NCBI RefSeq assembly: GCF_022513585.1
Contig: NZ_JAKWBF010000004.1
Span: 178,611-242,610 of the forward strand
Source of the DNA: Gordonia gummivorans
Lineage (GTDB): Bacteria; Actinomycetota; Actinomycetes; Mycobacteriales; Mycobacteriaceae
Direction of reading: 5' to 3'
DNA: 64,000 nt
The notes beneath the pieces are model-generated. The model ran no database searches, was not told where the DNA came from, and saw nothing but the letters and a program-made list of their open reading frames with translations. Each line of letters starts with the position of its first letter. The first letter of the stretch is position 1. The position numbers and the translations under genes are program-made. This document shows positions 34,783 through 44,449 of the stretch, in pieces.

Positions 34783-35423
34783 GACAGTCCCTTTGAGATC
34801 GTGAGGCGGCCGAGCAGTACCAGCAGTGCGTCGAAGACGAGTGCGATGATGACGATGAGAATTGTTCCGGTGAGCGCCATTTCGAGGGCATTCGCGCCGC
34901 CGAGGCGCGAGAACCCGTTGAAGATCAACGATCCGAGTCCCGGTCCGAGGACGTAGGCGACGATCGCCGCGACGCCGACGATCATCTGGGTGGACACCCG
35001 AATGCCGGTGAGGATGACCGGCCAGGCGATGGGAAGTTCGACGGTGAACAAGATGCGGAATCTGGAAAGACCGATGCCACGCGCGGATTCGACGACCGCC
35101 GGTGGCACCGAACGTAGTCCGACGACCGCGTTACCGATCACCGGCAGCGCCGCGAAGAAAGCCAGCATGATGAACGACGGCACCACGCCGAGCCCGAACG
35201 GGACGATCAGCAGCGCCAGTAAGGCGAGCGAGGGAATCGTCAGCGCGATGCGACTCGTGGTGAGTGTCAGCGACGACACCAGCGGCAACCGATAGACGCC
35301 GATCGCGATCGCTATGGCCACGAGCGTGCCGACGAGAACGGTCTGAAAGGCCAAGGACGCATGTTGATACGTCAGGAACGTGAGCCTGTCGGCATGGTCG
35401 GACACGTAGTTCCACAGCTGCAC
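34779..35423 (-). CDS. Osmoprotectant ABC transporter permease (OpuCD type), first gene of operon
   Basis: This 214-residue permease has five to six membrane helices and the coupling loop ESARGIGLSRFRILFTVELPIAWPVILTGIR, strongly like the other permease. It begins MQLWNYVSDHADRLTFLTYQH. As first gene of the four-gene unit (34779, 33493, 32756, 31761; each junction an ATGA overlap), transcription must start in the 35424-35580 gap. The pairing of two permeases with a CBS-bearing ATPase matches OpuC-type importers. Confidence 0.92.
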   Translation of the reverse strand: MQLWNYVSDHADRLTFLTYQHASLAFQTVLVGTLVAIAIAIGVYRLPLVSSLTLTTSRIALTIPSLALLALLIVPFGLGVVPSFIMLAFFAALPVIGNAVVGLRSVPPAVVESARGIGLSRFRILFTVELPIAWPVILTGIRVSTQMIVGVAAIVAYVLGPGLGSLIFNGFSRLGGANALEMALTGTILIVIIALVFDALLVLLGRLTISKGLS

Positions 35424-35580
35424 GATCGTCCCATCGTCAGGGGTGCTTGGATCTGACCTTACGCATACCGAACGGCCATGCGGTGCTCTTTGGACGTCGT
35501 AGTTGTCGGCGCGAACTGCAGTAGACCTGCTGATCAGGCGATTCCGCCTGCCCCCGGCTTTTACTCGCGATGATGAAATG

Positions 35581-35994
35581 TCACGCGACCCGGGCGTCGA
35601 AGCACTTCTCCAACGACCGGGCGGTGATTCGCCAGCCGTCGTCGGTCAGAGTCCACGCGTCGAGGTACCAGAGTCCCAACAGATGCGTCGAGGAGTCGGT
35701 CTGCATCGGATTGAGACACAGGGTTCGCGTCCGTGCACGAGTGCCGTCGACCGTTATGTCGTGATTGCCCACCAAGTGGCAGTAGGCGGTGAAGGCGGGC
35801 AGAACCTCGCCCAGCCACGCCTGCACTTCGGCCAGGTCACCGACGATTCCGCCCATCGCGCTGTAGTCGATGCGTGCGTCGGCGGTGAACACCCGGTCGA
35901 GGTCACCGAACCGTCGTGCGTCGACGGCGGTGGAGTAGTCGGTCAAGGCCTGCGTGATCTCCAGGCGGGCAGAAATCTCCTCGATGCTCAGCAT
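35581..35994 (-). CDS. SnoaL/NTF2-like protein
   Basis: This 137-residue protein has the SnoaL_4/NTF2-like pattern. It starts MLSIEEISARLEITQALTDYSTAVDARRFGDLDRVFTAD, followed by alternating strands (ITVDGTRARTRTLCLN; HLLGLWYLDAWTLTDDGWRI). Members of this fold include dehydratases, isomerases and hydroxylating-dioxygenase small subunits, and many are uncharacterised. It faces the divergent TetR gene at 36057 across about 60 bp, so that regulator may control it. A weak hairpin (CAGGCGATTCCGCCTG) lies just after its stop. Confidence 0.82.
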   Translation of the reverse strand: MLSIEEISARLEITQALTDYSTAVDARRFGDLDRVFTADARIDYSAMGGIVGDLAEVQAWLGEVLPAFTAYCHLVGNHDITVDGTRARTRTLCLNPMQTDSSTHLLGLWYLDAWTLTDDGWRITARSLEKCFDARVA

Positions 35995-36056
35995 CCGTGC
36001 AGTCTGACACCGCAGTGCAGCGCTTGGGAGAACCTTCGGAGTACTAGTCTGTTGCC

Positions 36057-36773
36057 ATGGCAGTCAGTCGTCCCACTGATGGTGGCGCCGAGGTGCGACG
36101 CGCCCCGCGGGCCCGGATGACCGGTGCGCAGCGTCGCCTGCAGCTGATCGAGGTGGCCCGCGGATTGTTCGCCGAACGCGGCTTCGAGGGCACGTCCATC
36201 GAAGAGATCGCGCAGCGCGCCGGTGTGTCCAAGCCGATCGTCTACGAGCACTTCGGTGGCAAAGAGGGTCTGTACGCGGTGGTCGTCGACCGCGAGATGG
36301 AAACCCTTCTCGAGATGGTGACGTCGTCGCTGACGAAGAACCGGTCGCTGTACCGCATCCAACAGGTGGCGCTTGCGTTGCTGACCTACATGGAGGAGCG
36401 TACCGACGGCTTCCGTATTCTGGTTCGCGGCGACAGCACCGCGTCGACCGACGAAACAGCCACGTACTCAAGCCTTTTGAACGATGCCATCAGCCAGGTC
36501 GAGCACATCCTGGCCGGCGATTTCGAACGCCGCGGCTTCGAGCCGGGGCTTGCACCTCTGTATGCGCAGGCGCTGGTGGGCATGGTGTCGGTCACCGCGC
36601 AATGGTGGCTTGATGTCCGCGAACCGTCGAAAGAGGTTGTCGCAGCACATCTTGTCAACCTGTGCTGGAACGGACTGACCCGCCTCGACCCGAATCCCGA
36701 ACTGGTGGGACCCGACTATGTGGAACCCAAGGAGAACGTGGAACCCAAGGAGCGCTTGATCACCGACGAGTGA
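36057..36773 (+). CDS. TetR family transcriptional regulator (Rv3208-like)
   Basis: This 238-residue regulator has the helix-turn-helix RRLQLIEVARGLFAERGFEGTSIEEIAQRAGVSKPIVYEHFGGKEGLY. The C-terminal domain (AQALVGMVSVTAQWWLDVREPSKEVVAAHLVNLCWNGL) is very like M. tuberculosis Rv3208 as I recall it; that link is from memory. The tail repeats VEPKE twice (YVEPKENVEPKE), a short in-frame duplication. ATG at 36057. It is divergent from the NTF2-like gene. Confidence 0.91.
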   Translation: MAVSRPTDGGAEVRRAPRARMTGAQRRLQLIEVARGLFAERGFEGTSIEEIAQRAGVSKPIVYEHFGGKEGLYAVVVDREMETLLEMVTSSLTKNRSLYRIQQVALALLTYMEERTDGFRILVRGDSTASTDETATYSSLLNDAISQVEHILAGDFERRGFEPGLAPLYAQALVGMVSVTAQWWLDVREPSKEVVAAHLVNLCWNGLTRLDPNPELVGPDYVEPKENVEPKERLITDE

Positions 36774-36857
36774 CCCGGTGAAGTGCCTGTGGATCGACGA
36801 CGATCACCAAAGTCGATCGGGTGTTAGCGTGACGCGAAACAACCAGGGGGGAAGCGC

Positions 36858-37211
36858 ATGTCAGATCTTGTTGTGGATCCATCGTCGCTCACGTCCGCCG
36901 CTCTCGAGATCCAGCAGTGCGCTGCGCGGCTGGGTGCGCTCAAGTTGGCGGCCGGCTTCCGAAGTGGCTACTCGACAGCGACATTCGGGCAGCTCGCAGG
37001 CGCGTTCAAGGGTGCGACCACCGACATGACGGATGTCGCCGGCACGGCCGACCAGCAGATCGCCAGATCGTTGGCCAATACGTCCGCCCGGCCTTTGTGC
37101 ATGCAGCTTCGGCAGTCGAAACCCAGTCCGTCATCGTGGCAGTTGCGCTGGTGGTGGCGTGCGCAATCGCTGCACCGCGTCGCCCCACCGCCGTCCGCTG
37201 GGCATTGGTAA
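36858..37211 (+). CDS. Small ESX/WXG100-like protein with doubtful C-terminus
   Basis: ATG at 36858 follows a strong AGGGGGGAAG ribosome binding site. The first 75 residues (MSDLVVDPSSLTSAALEIQQ...ATTDMTDVAGTADQQIARSL) resemble the helical ESX-like type VII substrates of about 100 residues found in Gordonia and mycobacteria. From about residue 78 the frame becomes Trp/Arg/Ser-rich and unlike protein. The +2 frame from 37070 onward instead encodes a clean membrane segment. A frameshift or overlapping second gene is likely near 37070-37100, so the last 40 residues given here may be wrong. Confidence 0.6.
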   Translation: MSDLVVDPSSLTSAALEIQQCAARLGALKLAAGFRSGYSTATFGQLAGAFKGATTDMTDVAGTADQQIARSLANTSARPLCMQLRQSKPSPSSWQLRWWWRAQSLHRVAPPPSAGHW

Positions 37212-37270
37212 TCGCGGTTGGTGCGTGTGTTGGTGGTCTGACCTCCGTGTTGCTGCCGGTGTGGCACTGA
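37097..37270 (+). CDS. Small membrane protein, overlapping frame (start uncertain)
   Basis: From a possible GTG at 37097 this frame gives about 57 residues with two hydrophobic stretches (VIVAVALVVACAIAAP; WALVIAVGACVGGLTSVLL). It ends with TGA at 37268-37270, three bases before the ATG of the next small gene. There is no ribosome binding site before the GTG. The segment may really be the C-terminal part of the ESX-like gene at 36858 after a frameshift. Confidence 0.45.
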   Translation: MHAASAVETQSVIVAVALVVACAIAAPRRPTAVRWALVIAVGACVGGLTSVLLPVWH

Positions 37271-37272
37271 AC

Positions 37273-37512
37273 ATGGGCGGTCGATTCTTCGGTCCCGCAA
37301 CACCATTCGCGGCGATGGTTGCACTGGGTGCGGCAGTGATCGCGGTGACCTACCTCTGGGTGGTCGGTTTCCTTGTGATCGTAGCGTTCGCGCTGGTTGC
37401 GGCAGCGTGCGCAATTGCCCCCGGCAAGCAACGCCAGTTCGGAGTAGGGGCAGTCATCGGATGCGCGGTCTGCGTGAGTGGACTCGCGGTGGCGATTGCC
37501 ACGACGTTCTAG
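37273..37512 (+). CDS. Small two-helix membrane protein
   Basis: ATG at 37273 gives a 79-residue protein with two or three hydrophobic helices (FAAMVALGAAVIAVTYLWVVG; FLVIVAFALVAAACAIAP; VGAVIGCAVCVSGLAVAIAT). It starts three bases after the previous small frame and stops 5 bp before the convergent dioxygenase gene. I do not recognise a family. Adjacent small membrane genes are common beside ESX-like substrates in this group, but a functional link is a guess. Confidence 0.6.
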   Translation: MGGRFFGPATPFAAMVALGAAVIAVTYLWVVGFLVIVAFALVAAACAIAPGKQRQFGVGAVIGCAVCVSGLAVAIATTF

Positions 37513-37516
37513 CGCG

Positions 37517-38326
37517 CTACGTCAGTACAAGACTCCGCTTGGCCAACCCCATCCAGAAGCCGTCGATCACCTGGTCCGGGCGTTGTTCTGGGTCCGTACT
37601 CGCGCCGAGGGTGACGAACAGCGGTGAGAAGTGCTCGATGGTCGGGTGGGCGTACGGCATTCCCGGGGCCTTGATGCGAAAGTCGATGAGCGACTCCACA
37701 TCTCCGGCGGTGAAACGTTCGTGTGCCCAGGCGTCGAATTCGGCGGACCACGTCGGAGGTGTCGCGTCGGGCCGCGGATCGGTGAGGTAGGGAAGTCCGT
37801 GCGTGGTGAACCCGGACCCGATGATCAGCACGCCCTCGTCGCGCAGCGGCGCCAGTCGACGGCCGAGGTCGAGAAGTCGCTCCGGGTCGAGTGTCGGTAG
37901 GGAGATCTGGAGAACCGGAATCTCGGCGTCCGGGTACATGACGGTGAGCGGGACGTAGGCACCGTGGTCGAGCCGGCGATTCGGGGCGTGCGCGACGGGC
38001 TCGCCGTCGGGCATCAACGCCGCGACGCGTCGGGCGAGCTCCGGGGCGCCGGGTGACCAGTAAGTGGTCTCGTAGAAGCGGTCCGGGAAGCCCCAGAAGT
38101 CGTAGGTCAGCGGGGTGTGCGCGTCGGTGGACCCGATGGTCAGTGGTGCGGCTTCCCAGTGCGCGGACACGACGAGGATCGCGGTCGGGCGCGGGAGGTC
38201 TGCGGAGAGGCCGGCAAGTTGCTCGACCCATATCTCGCTGTCGACCAGCGGCGGGGCGCCGTGGCTGAGGAACAACGCGGGGATGCGATCCGACTGTGGG
38301 GCGTCGGTGGGCTCTGACATGGACAT
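37517..38326 (-). CDS. DODA-type extradiol dioxygenase (LigB family, YgiD-like)
   Basis: This 269-residue protein has LigB-type metal ligands: His22 in FLSHGAPP, His56 in VSAHWE, His in DHGAYVPL and His in GFTTHGLP. The family includes 4,5-DOPA dioxygenases that open catechol rings and YgiD-type zinc/iron proteins of unclear substrate. The start [14 protein letters not shown] uses ATG at 38326. It is divergent from mfd with only 90 bp between. No other aromatic degradation gene is adjacent. Confidence 0.9.
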   Translation of the reverse strand: MSMSEPTDAPQSDRIPALFLSHGAPPLVDSEIWVEQLAGLSADLPRPTAILVVSAHWEAAPLTIGSTDAHTPLTYDFWGFPDRFYETTYWSPGAPELARRVAALMPDGEPVAHAPNRRLDHGAYVPLTVMYPDAEIPVLQISLPTLDPERLLDLGRRLAPLRDEGVLIIGSGFTTHGLPYLTDPRPDATPPTWSAEFDAWAHERFTAGDVESLIDFRIKAPGMPYAHPTIEHFSPLFVTLGASTDPEQRPDQVIDGFWMGLAKRSLVLT

Positions 38327-38416
38327 ATCTTACTAAACAGAACTGCGGTCCGGTTTGTTTCCACAGGTGGCCGGGGTGATCGTGGCCGTCCCGGCGTCCC
38401 ACCTACAATTGCTGGA

Positions 38417-41400
38417 GTGTCGACTCCGCGCGCCCTCGTCGGGCTTTCAGAACTTGCCTGCGCCGACACGGCGATCCACGGACTCGTCGCACGACGCGAC
38501 GAACGCCGCCTCGACATCACCGCTCCCGACGCCGCACGACCGTTCGTGGTGTCCTGCCTGGCCAAGGATTCAGCGGCCCCGCTCCTCGTCGTCTCCGCGA
38601 ACGGACGGGAGGCCGACGACCTGACCGCCGAACTCGGCGAGCTGCTCGACGACCCCGAAGCGGTCGCCCAGTTCCCCTCCTGGGAGACGCTCCCGCATGA
38701 GCGGCTGTCGCCCAGCGCCGACACCGTCGGCCAGCGACTCGCAGTTCTCCATCGGCTCGCCGATCCCGGCGATCGCCCGCTCGCAGTCGTGGTCACCACG
38801 GTGCGCTCGCTGGTGCAGCCCATGGCACCGGGACTTGGTGACGTCACCACGATCACTCTCCGTGAGGGTCTCGAGATCGACTTCGACCGCTTGCTCGTCG
38901 ACCTGGTCGAGATGGCTTACGAGCGGGTCGACATGGTCGGCCGCCGCGGCGAGTTCGCGGTACGCGGCGGCATCCTCGACGTCTTCGGCACCACCGCCGA
39001 CTTCCCGGTGCGCGTCGAGTTCTGGGGCGACGAGATCACCGAGATGCGCGCGTTCTCCGTGGCCGACCAGCGCAGCCAGCCCGAGGTCGACGCGTCCACA
39101 GTGATCGTCCACCCGTGCCGCGAGTTGCTCCTGACCCACCAGATACGCAGTCGGGCAGCCGAACTCGCCGAGAAGTCCGAGGGTGACCCGACGCTCACCG
39201 AGATGCTGACCAAGCTGGCCGAGGGTATTCCGGTCAACGGCATGGAAGCTCTCATCCCGGCACTCGTCGACGGTGAGATGCAACTCCTCACCGAAGTGGT
39301 GCCGGACGGGACGCGGGTACTGATCCTCGATCCCGAGAAGGTGCGCACGCGCGCAGCCGATCTGGCCAAGACGGGTGCAGAGTTCCTCGAGGCGTCGTGG
39401 ACCGCTGCGGCGATGGGCGCCTCGGCCCCGATCGACGGGCGTTCGTCGCAAACCCTCGGAGTGGATCTGCAGGCGAGTGCCTACCGGCCGCTCGACGGGG
39501 TGGAAGAGTCCACGTTGGCGGCGGGGCGGTCGTGGTGGACGATGAGTCCGCTGTCCACCGGCTCGGGTGACGAGGTGGAGCTCGATCTCGCGGCGGGCCC
39601 GGCTCCACGCGGCAACAACGACGAGATCGCCGCGGTGTTCGCACAACTGCGCGCGCATGTGACGGGTGGTAAGACGGCAGCGATCGTGGTGGCGGGCAAG
39701 GGAACTGCCCAGCGCGTCGGCGAGCGGCTCGCTGACGCCGAAGTTCCGCACGTGCTTGCCGAACCCGGGTACCGGCCCCAGCCGGGCGAGGTGACGGTGT
39801 TCGGCGGCACCTTGCGTCAGGGGCTGGTGTGTCCCGACGCCGGGTTGGTCATCGTCACCGAATCCGATCTCACCGGCACCCGGGTCGCGAATGTCCGTGA
39901 CGGGCGCCGACTTCCGGCCAAGCGTCGCAACCAGGTCGATCCGCTGGCGCTGACCGCAGGCGATCTCGTCGTCCACGACCAGCACGGCATCGGCAAATTC
40001 GTCGAGATGATCGAGCGCACGGTGTCGGGTGCGCGGCGGGAGTACCTGGTGCTCGAGTACTCACCGTCGAAGCGTGGCCAGCCGGGCGACCGATTGTATG
40101 TCCCGATGGATGCCCTCGACCAGCTCTCCCGCTACGTCGGCGGCGAGCAGCCGTCGCTGTCCAAACTGGGCGGATCGGACTGGCAGAACACAAAGCGCAA
40201 GGCGCGCAAGGCGGTCCGTGAGATCGCGGGCGAGCTCGTGCAACTCTACGCCGCGCGGCATGCCGCTCCCGGTCACGCGTTCGGGCCCGACACCCCCTGG
40301 CAGCAGGAGATGGAAGACGCCTTCGACTTCACCGAGACCGTCGACCAGCTCACCGTCATCGCCGAGGTCAAGTCCGACATGGAACGACCGGTGCCGATGG
40401 ACCGGGTGATCGTCGGCGACGTCGGCTACGGAAAGACCGAGATCGCGGTCCGCGCCGCTTTCAAGGCGGTGCAGGACGGCAAGCAGGTTGCCGTGCTGGT
40501 CCCGACGACGATCCTTGCGCAACAACATCTTCAGACCTTTTCCGAACGGATGACCGGGTTCCCGGTGCGGGTTCGCGGCCTGTCGCGGTTCACCGACGCC
40601 AAAGAGTCCAAAGAGGTCATCGGCGCGATGGCGAGCGGTGAGGTGGACATCGTGATCGGCACCCACCGCCTGCTGCAGACCGGCGTCACCTGGAAAGATC
40701 TGGGTCTGGTGATCGTCGACGAGGAGCAGCGCTTCGGCGTCGAACACAAGGAACACATCAAATCCCTTCGGACGCATGTGGATGTGCTGACGATGTCGGC
40801 GACGCCGATCCCGCGCACACTGGAGATGTCGATGGCCGGGATCCGGGAGATGTCGACGATCCTCACCCCGCCGGAGGAACGTCATCCCGTCCTCACCTAT
40901 GTCGGCGCCTACGCGCCGAAGCAGGTCGCCGCCGCCATCCGGCGCGAACTCCTGCGTGACGGCCAGGTCTTCTACGTGCACAACCGGGTGTCGACCATCG
41001 ACAAGACCGCGCGCGACATCTCCGCGATGGTTCCGGAGGCGAAGGTTGTTGTCGCGCATGGTCAGATGAACGAGGATCAGCTGGAACGAACGGTGTCGGG
41101 GTTCTGGAATCGCGAGTTCGACGTGCTGGTGTGTACCACGATCATCGAGACCGGCCTGGACATCTCGAATGCCAACACGCTGATCGTCGACCGTGCGGAG
41201 AACCTCGGGCTCTCCCAGTTGCACCAGTTGCGTGGCCGTGTGGGCCGCAGCCGCGAACGCGGGTATGCCTACCTGCTGTACAGCCCTGAGCGGCCATTGA
41301 CCGAGACGGCTTACGACCGCCTTGCGACGATCGCGCAGAACAACGAGCTCGGTGCCGGAATGGCGGTGGCGCTCAAGGATCTCGAGCTTCGCGGTGCCGG

Positions 41401-42001
41401 TAATGTGCTCGGTGCGGAGCAGTCCGGGCATGTGGCGGGCGTGGGTTTCGACCTCTACGTCCGGCTCGTCGGGGAGGCCGTGGAAGCCTACCGCGCAGCC
41501 GCCGACGGGCGTGAAGTGACCACCCAGGAAACCGGGGAGGTGCGCATCGACCTGCCGGTCGACGCGCACATTCCGGTCGAGTATGTCGACTCCGACCGCC
41601 TACGACTCGAGGCCTACCGCAAGCTCGCGTCGGCCACCGACGACGCCGCAGTCGACGGCGTGATCGCCGAACTCACCGACCGCTACGGCGAGCCCCCGGT
41701 CGAGACAACACGATTGGCGTCGATCGCGCGCCTGCGGTTGCGTTGTCGCGAGCGTGGCGTCACCGAGATCGGCTTGGCCGGAACAGGAATGAAGATCTCG
41801 CCGCTGCCGCTGCTCGACAGCGAGCAGGTGCGCCTGAAGCGCCTCTACCCGGCTGCCACCTTCCGCGCGACCACATCCGTTGTGACGCTGCCCATCCCAC
41901 GCACCGGAGGCGTGGGATCAGCACGCTTGCGCGACGACGAGCTCATCGTCTACCTGACGACTTTCCTGACGCAGCTCAAGCCGAATCCTACTGCGAATTG
42001 A
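38417..42001 (+). CDS. mfd: Transcription-repair coupling factor
   Basis: This 1194-residue SF2 translocase has the standard Mfd length. It displaces stalled RNA polymerase and recruits UvrA for repair of the transcribed strand. The order is UvrB-like N-terminal domains ([29 protein letters not shown]), the CarD-like RNA-polymerase-interaction domain ([40 protein letters not shown]), Walker [17 protein letters not shown] box, SATPIPRTL, the helicase C half ([18 protein letters not shown]) and the C-terminal TRCF domain. It starts with GTG at 38417 ([14 protein letters not shown]). In M. tuberculosis the order mfd-mazG is the same, but here an M48 protease gene intervenes. Confidence 0.97.
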   Translation: MSTPRALVGLSELACADTAIHGLVARRDERRLDITAPDAARPFVVSCLAKDSAAPLLVVSANGREADDLTAELGELLDDPEAVAQFPSWETLPHERLSPSADTVGQRLAVLHRLADPGDRPLAVVVTTVRSLVQPMAPGLGDVTTITLREGLEIDFDRLLVDLVEMAYERVDMVGRRGEFAVRGGILDVFGTTADFPVRVEFWGDEITEMRAFSVADQRSQPEVDASTVIVHPCRELLLTHQIRSRAAELAEKSEGDPTLTEMLTKLAEGIPVNGMEALIPALVDGEMQLLTEVVPDGTRVLILDPEKVRTRAADLAKTGAEFLEASWTAAAMGASAPIDGRSSQTLGVDLQASAYRPLDGVEESTLAAGRSWWTMSPLSTGSGDEVELDLAAGPAPRGNNDEIAAVFAQLRAHVTGGKTAAIVVAGKGTAQRVGERLADAEVPHVLAEPGYRPQPGEVTVFGGTLRQGLVCPDAGLVIVTESDLTGTRVANVRDGRRLPAKRRNQVDPLALTAGDLVVHDQHGIGKFVEMIERTVSGARREYLVLEYSPSKRGQPGDRLYVPMDALDQLSRYVGGEQPSLSKLGGSDWQNTKRKARKAVREIAGELVQLYAARHAAPGHAFGPDTPWQQEMEDAFDFTETVDQLTVIAEVKSDMERPVPMDRVIVGDVGYGKTEIAVRAAFKAVQDGKQVAVLVPTTILAQQHLQTFSERMTGFPVRVRGLSRFTDAKESKEVIGAMASGEVDIVIGTHRLLQTGVTWKDLGLVIVDEEQRFGVEHKEHIKSLRTHVDVLTMSATPIPRTLEMSMAGIREMSTILTPPEERHPVLTYVGAYAPKQVAAAIRRELLRDGQVFYVHNRVSTIDKTARDISAMVPEAKVVVAHGQMNEDQLERTVSGFWNREFDVLVCTTIIETGLDISNANTLIVDRAENLGLSQLHQLRGRVGRSRERGYAYLLYSPERPLTETAYDRLATIAQNNELGAGMAVALKDLELRGAGNVLGAEQSGHVAGVGFDLYVRLVGEAVEAYRAAADGREVTTQETGEVRIDLPVDAHIPVEYVDSDRLRLEAYRKLASATDDAAVDGVIAELTDRYGEPPVETTRLASIARLRLRCRERGVTEIGLAGTGMKISPLPLLDSEQVRLKRLYPAATFRATTSVVTLPIPRTGGVGSARLRDDELIVYLTTFLTQLKPNPTAN

Positions 42002-42041
42002 TCCGCTGATCAGCGCAGAGACGCGTTATCGCCATCGCTGC

Positions 42042-42149
42042 CTGAGGTGCGACGAGCGCTAGCGAGGAGCCTCGAAGGCCGTGGTGAGACGACTATTTCG
42101 TCTCACTAGGGGCTAATGGGGGTCCTCGCTAGCGCTTCTCACACCTCAG
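42042..42149. repeat. 108-bp cruciform repeat, copy 1
   Basis: Outer arms are CTGAGGTG and CACCTCAG. Inside, AGCGCTAGCGAGGA (42055-42068) pairs exactly with TCCTCGCTAGCGCT (42123-42136). At the centre GTGAGACGA-ctatt-TCGTCTCAC (42084-42106) is an exact hairpin. It lies between the convergent ends of mfd and the M48 protease gene. A related copy at 49847-49953 also lies between convergent genes, so it may work as a bidirectional terminator. Confidence 0.87.
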
Positions 42150-42188
42150 CCATCGGTAGGGGGGCATCGAGGCTCGGCTATCGCGAAA

Positions 42189-43262
42189 TCACTCCGATTT
42201 CGGGTCGTCGTACTTCTTCTTGGCCGTGCTCCGCCAGTCGGTGAACTTGCGATTGACGTTCTCGGCGACGTCGAAGGCCGCCTGACCGGCCGCGTCGACC
42301 ACCCCGCCGAGCCCGTCGCGAATGCCTTTGACCAGGGGGTCCTCGGATTCGTCGAAGTTGTCGCGGTACATGCGCGCGGCTTCGGCGGCGTCGTCGGAGA
42401 CCGAGGCGGTGGCGTCGTCGTCGCGGAACGGGTAGGTGCCCGAAAGGATGCGCCCATACCCGCCGCGGTCGACCCAGCGGGTGAGTTCGGCGGCCCGCAG
42501 TACCGAGAACGGATGCGACATGAGTTCGAGGTTCAGCAGTTTGAGGACACCGTCGCGAAGGTCGCCGGTGCGTTCGTACTCCTTCGCCTGTGCGACAAAG
42601 GCTTGCGTGTCCATCTGATCGAGGTGTTTGCCACCGGCGAGTTTGAGTTCGACGCGAAGCGCCGTGTCGAGGTCCTGGCAGCACAGCAAACCTGCACGGT
42701 CGCCGGAGAGTTCGGATTTGCGTTGCCATTCCATGAGTGCGGCGACCAGCGCGCGCAACGCCCAGCCGCCCAGCGGGATGAACCCGATCGATGCGGCCAG
42801 CCGGGTGAGGTGCATGAGCATGGTGCGGTAGACCGCGTGGCCCGAAAGTGCATGGCCGAGTTCGTGTCCGACGACGAATCGCATCTCGTCGTGGTCCATC
42901 AGTTCGTACATCGCGGAGGTGATCACGATGAACGGGCGGTCCATGCCGATGCAGAAGGCATTGACGACGGGGGATTGGGTGACGAAGAGTTCCGGTTTGA
43001 CCGGCGAGTCGAGTACTCGAACAGACTCGTCCATGAGGCGGTCGAGGTCGGCGAACTGTTTGTCGTTCGCCCGGGCCGACGTGGCGAGATACATGAGTCG
43101 GTGCTGCCGCTCGCGCAGCAGACTCGACAGCACCTTCAGCACCTGATCGAAGCCCTTGAGTTTGCGCAGCGCGGTGAGCGCGGTGCGGTCGGCCGGATGC
43201 TCCCAAGCGCGTGAACTGATTCCCGGAAACGTCGCCCGGACCGGCACCGGCATGTGATCCAC
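42189..43262 (-). CDS. M48 family zinc metallopeptidase
   Basis: This 357-residue protein has the zinc motif HELGH (His133, His137) and a third ligand in SELSGDRAGLL. Before the motif is FIVITSAMYELMDHDEMRFVVG, as in HtpX/Ste24-like peptidases. One or two hydrophobic stretches (LTRLAASIGFIPLGGWALRALVAALM) suggest membrane association. GTG at 43262 was kept because GGGGAGA lies at the right distance upstream; ATG at 43253 is the alternative. The C-terminal 70 residues are charged and of unknown role. Confidence 0.92.
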   Translation of the reverse strand: MDHMPVPVRATFPGISSRAWEHPADRTALTALRKLKGFDQVLKVLSSLLRERQHRLMYLATSARANDKQFADLDRLMDESVRVLDSPVKPELFVTQSPVVNAFCIGMDRPFIVITSAMYELMDHDEMRFVVGHELGHALSGHAVYRTMLMHLTRLAASIGFIPLGGWALRALVAALMEWQRKSELSGDRAGLLCCQDLDTALRVELKLAGGKHLDQMDTQAFVAQAKEYERTGDLRDGVLKLLNLELMSHPFSVLRAAELTRWVDRGGYGRILSGTYPFRDDDATASVSDDAAEAARMYRDNFDESEDPLVKGIRDGLGGVVDAAGQAAFDVAENVNRKFTDWRSTAKKKYDDPKSE

Positions 43263-43407
43263 AAAATCTCCCCTCGACCCTGGCCCAATCTAACCGTTGT
43301 GCACCCATCCGCGTGGCGGCACTGCATCGTCCGAATGACCGCACGTAAGGTTTGAACCGTTCTGTATGCACCGATCGTGGGGTTCGAGTGAAAGGCGCAA
43401 TGCCGAG

Positions 43408-44373
43408 ATGACCGTGGTTCTCCTGGATCCCACCCGCCCCGACATGATCCCGATCCGGGCCCGCAACCTGCTCTCCGGTCGGGTGATGGTCACCGAAGAC
43501 GTGTCGGCCGCGACGCTCTGGGAATTCGACCACGTCGAGCCCGCTGTCGACGCAGGTCCCGACGACGCCGACGCTGTGCTGGTCAGCACCGATCGGGAGC
43601 ACCCGCTTGTACGTGCTCGTATCGCACGCGGCGACGACGTGATCGCCGCGGCCCGGATCTCCGGCGCGGCGCTGCTCGAGTCCGTGGCGCTGATGGACAC
43701 CTTGCGTCGAAATGGGCCGTGGGAGAGTCAGCAGACCCATGCCTCGCTGCGGCGGTACCTGCTCGAGGAGGTTTACGAGCTCCTCGACGCCATCGATCTC
43801 GACGACCCGGACGAACTGCGTGAGGAGCTGGGAGACCTGTTGCTGCAGGTGCTGTTCCATGCGCGCATCGCCGCCGACGATCCGGGTGCCCCCTTCGACA
43901 TCGACGACGTCGCACGCAGCTTCACCCAGAAGGTGCAGGGACGCACACCCGGCGTGCTGTCGGGTGCGCACTCCGATCTCGAAACACAGATCCGGGAATG
44001 GGAGGAGCGCAAGGCCGCCGAGAAGCAACGAGGATCGGTGCTCGACGGGATCGCGACCACTCAACCCGCGCTCGCGCTCACGCAGAAGGTCCTCGAGCGG
44101 CTCACTGCCGCGAAGTACCCCGTCGAGACCATTGATCCGCAGGTCCTGACGATCACCGTGACCCTCGCCGGCGACAGCGTCGAAGATTCCGCTCGTCGAC
44201 GCGTCCTCGCGTTGATCGAGCAGGTTCGAGCCGCCGAAGAACGCGCGAAGGGTTCAGACTTGACGCTTGACACACCCGAGGCCTGGCATCGGGTCCTGAC
44301 CGACAACAGCACCGACACCACCGACATCACCGACGCGCCGGACGCGACGTCCCAACCGTTCGACTCGCACTGA
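43408..44373 (+). CDS. mazG: Nucleoside triphosphate pyrophosphohydrolase MazG
   Basis: This 321-residue protein has the MazG catalytic helices LLEEVYELLDAID (Glu120, Glu121, Glu124) and ELGDLLLQVLFHARIA (Glu140, Asp143). It hydrolyses NTPs, including damaged ones, to NMP and pyrophosphate; in mycobacteria it removes oxidised dCTP. The N-terminal 90 residues (MTVVLLDPTRPDMIPIRARN...) match the extended actinobacterial form of about 325 residues. ATG at 43408 was chosen because similarity begins there. Confidence 0.95.
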   Translation: MTVVLLDPTRPDMIPIRARNLLSGRVMVTEDVSAATLWEFDHVEPAVDAGPDDADAVLVSTDREHPLVRARIARGDDVIAAARISGAALLESVALMDTLRRNGPWESQQTHASLRRYLLEEVYELLDAIDLDDPDELREELGDLLLQVLFHARIAADDPGAPFDIDDVARSFTQKVQGRTPGVLSGAHSDLETQIREWEERKAAEKQRGSVLDGIATTQPALALTQKVLERLTAAKYPVETIDPQVLTITVTLAGDSVEDSARRRVLALIEQVRAAEERAKGSDLTLDTPEAWHRVLTDNSTDTTDITDAPDATSQPFDSH

Positions 44374-44449
44374 TTTCAACCCCTTCGACGGCGCCCTGTC
44401 AGCGGAGCCGCGCGGAGCGCCGCAAGACCGCGACGGCACCCCGTCGGAC

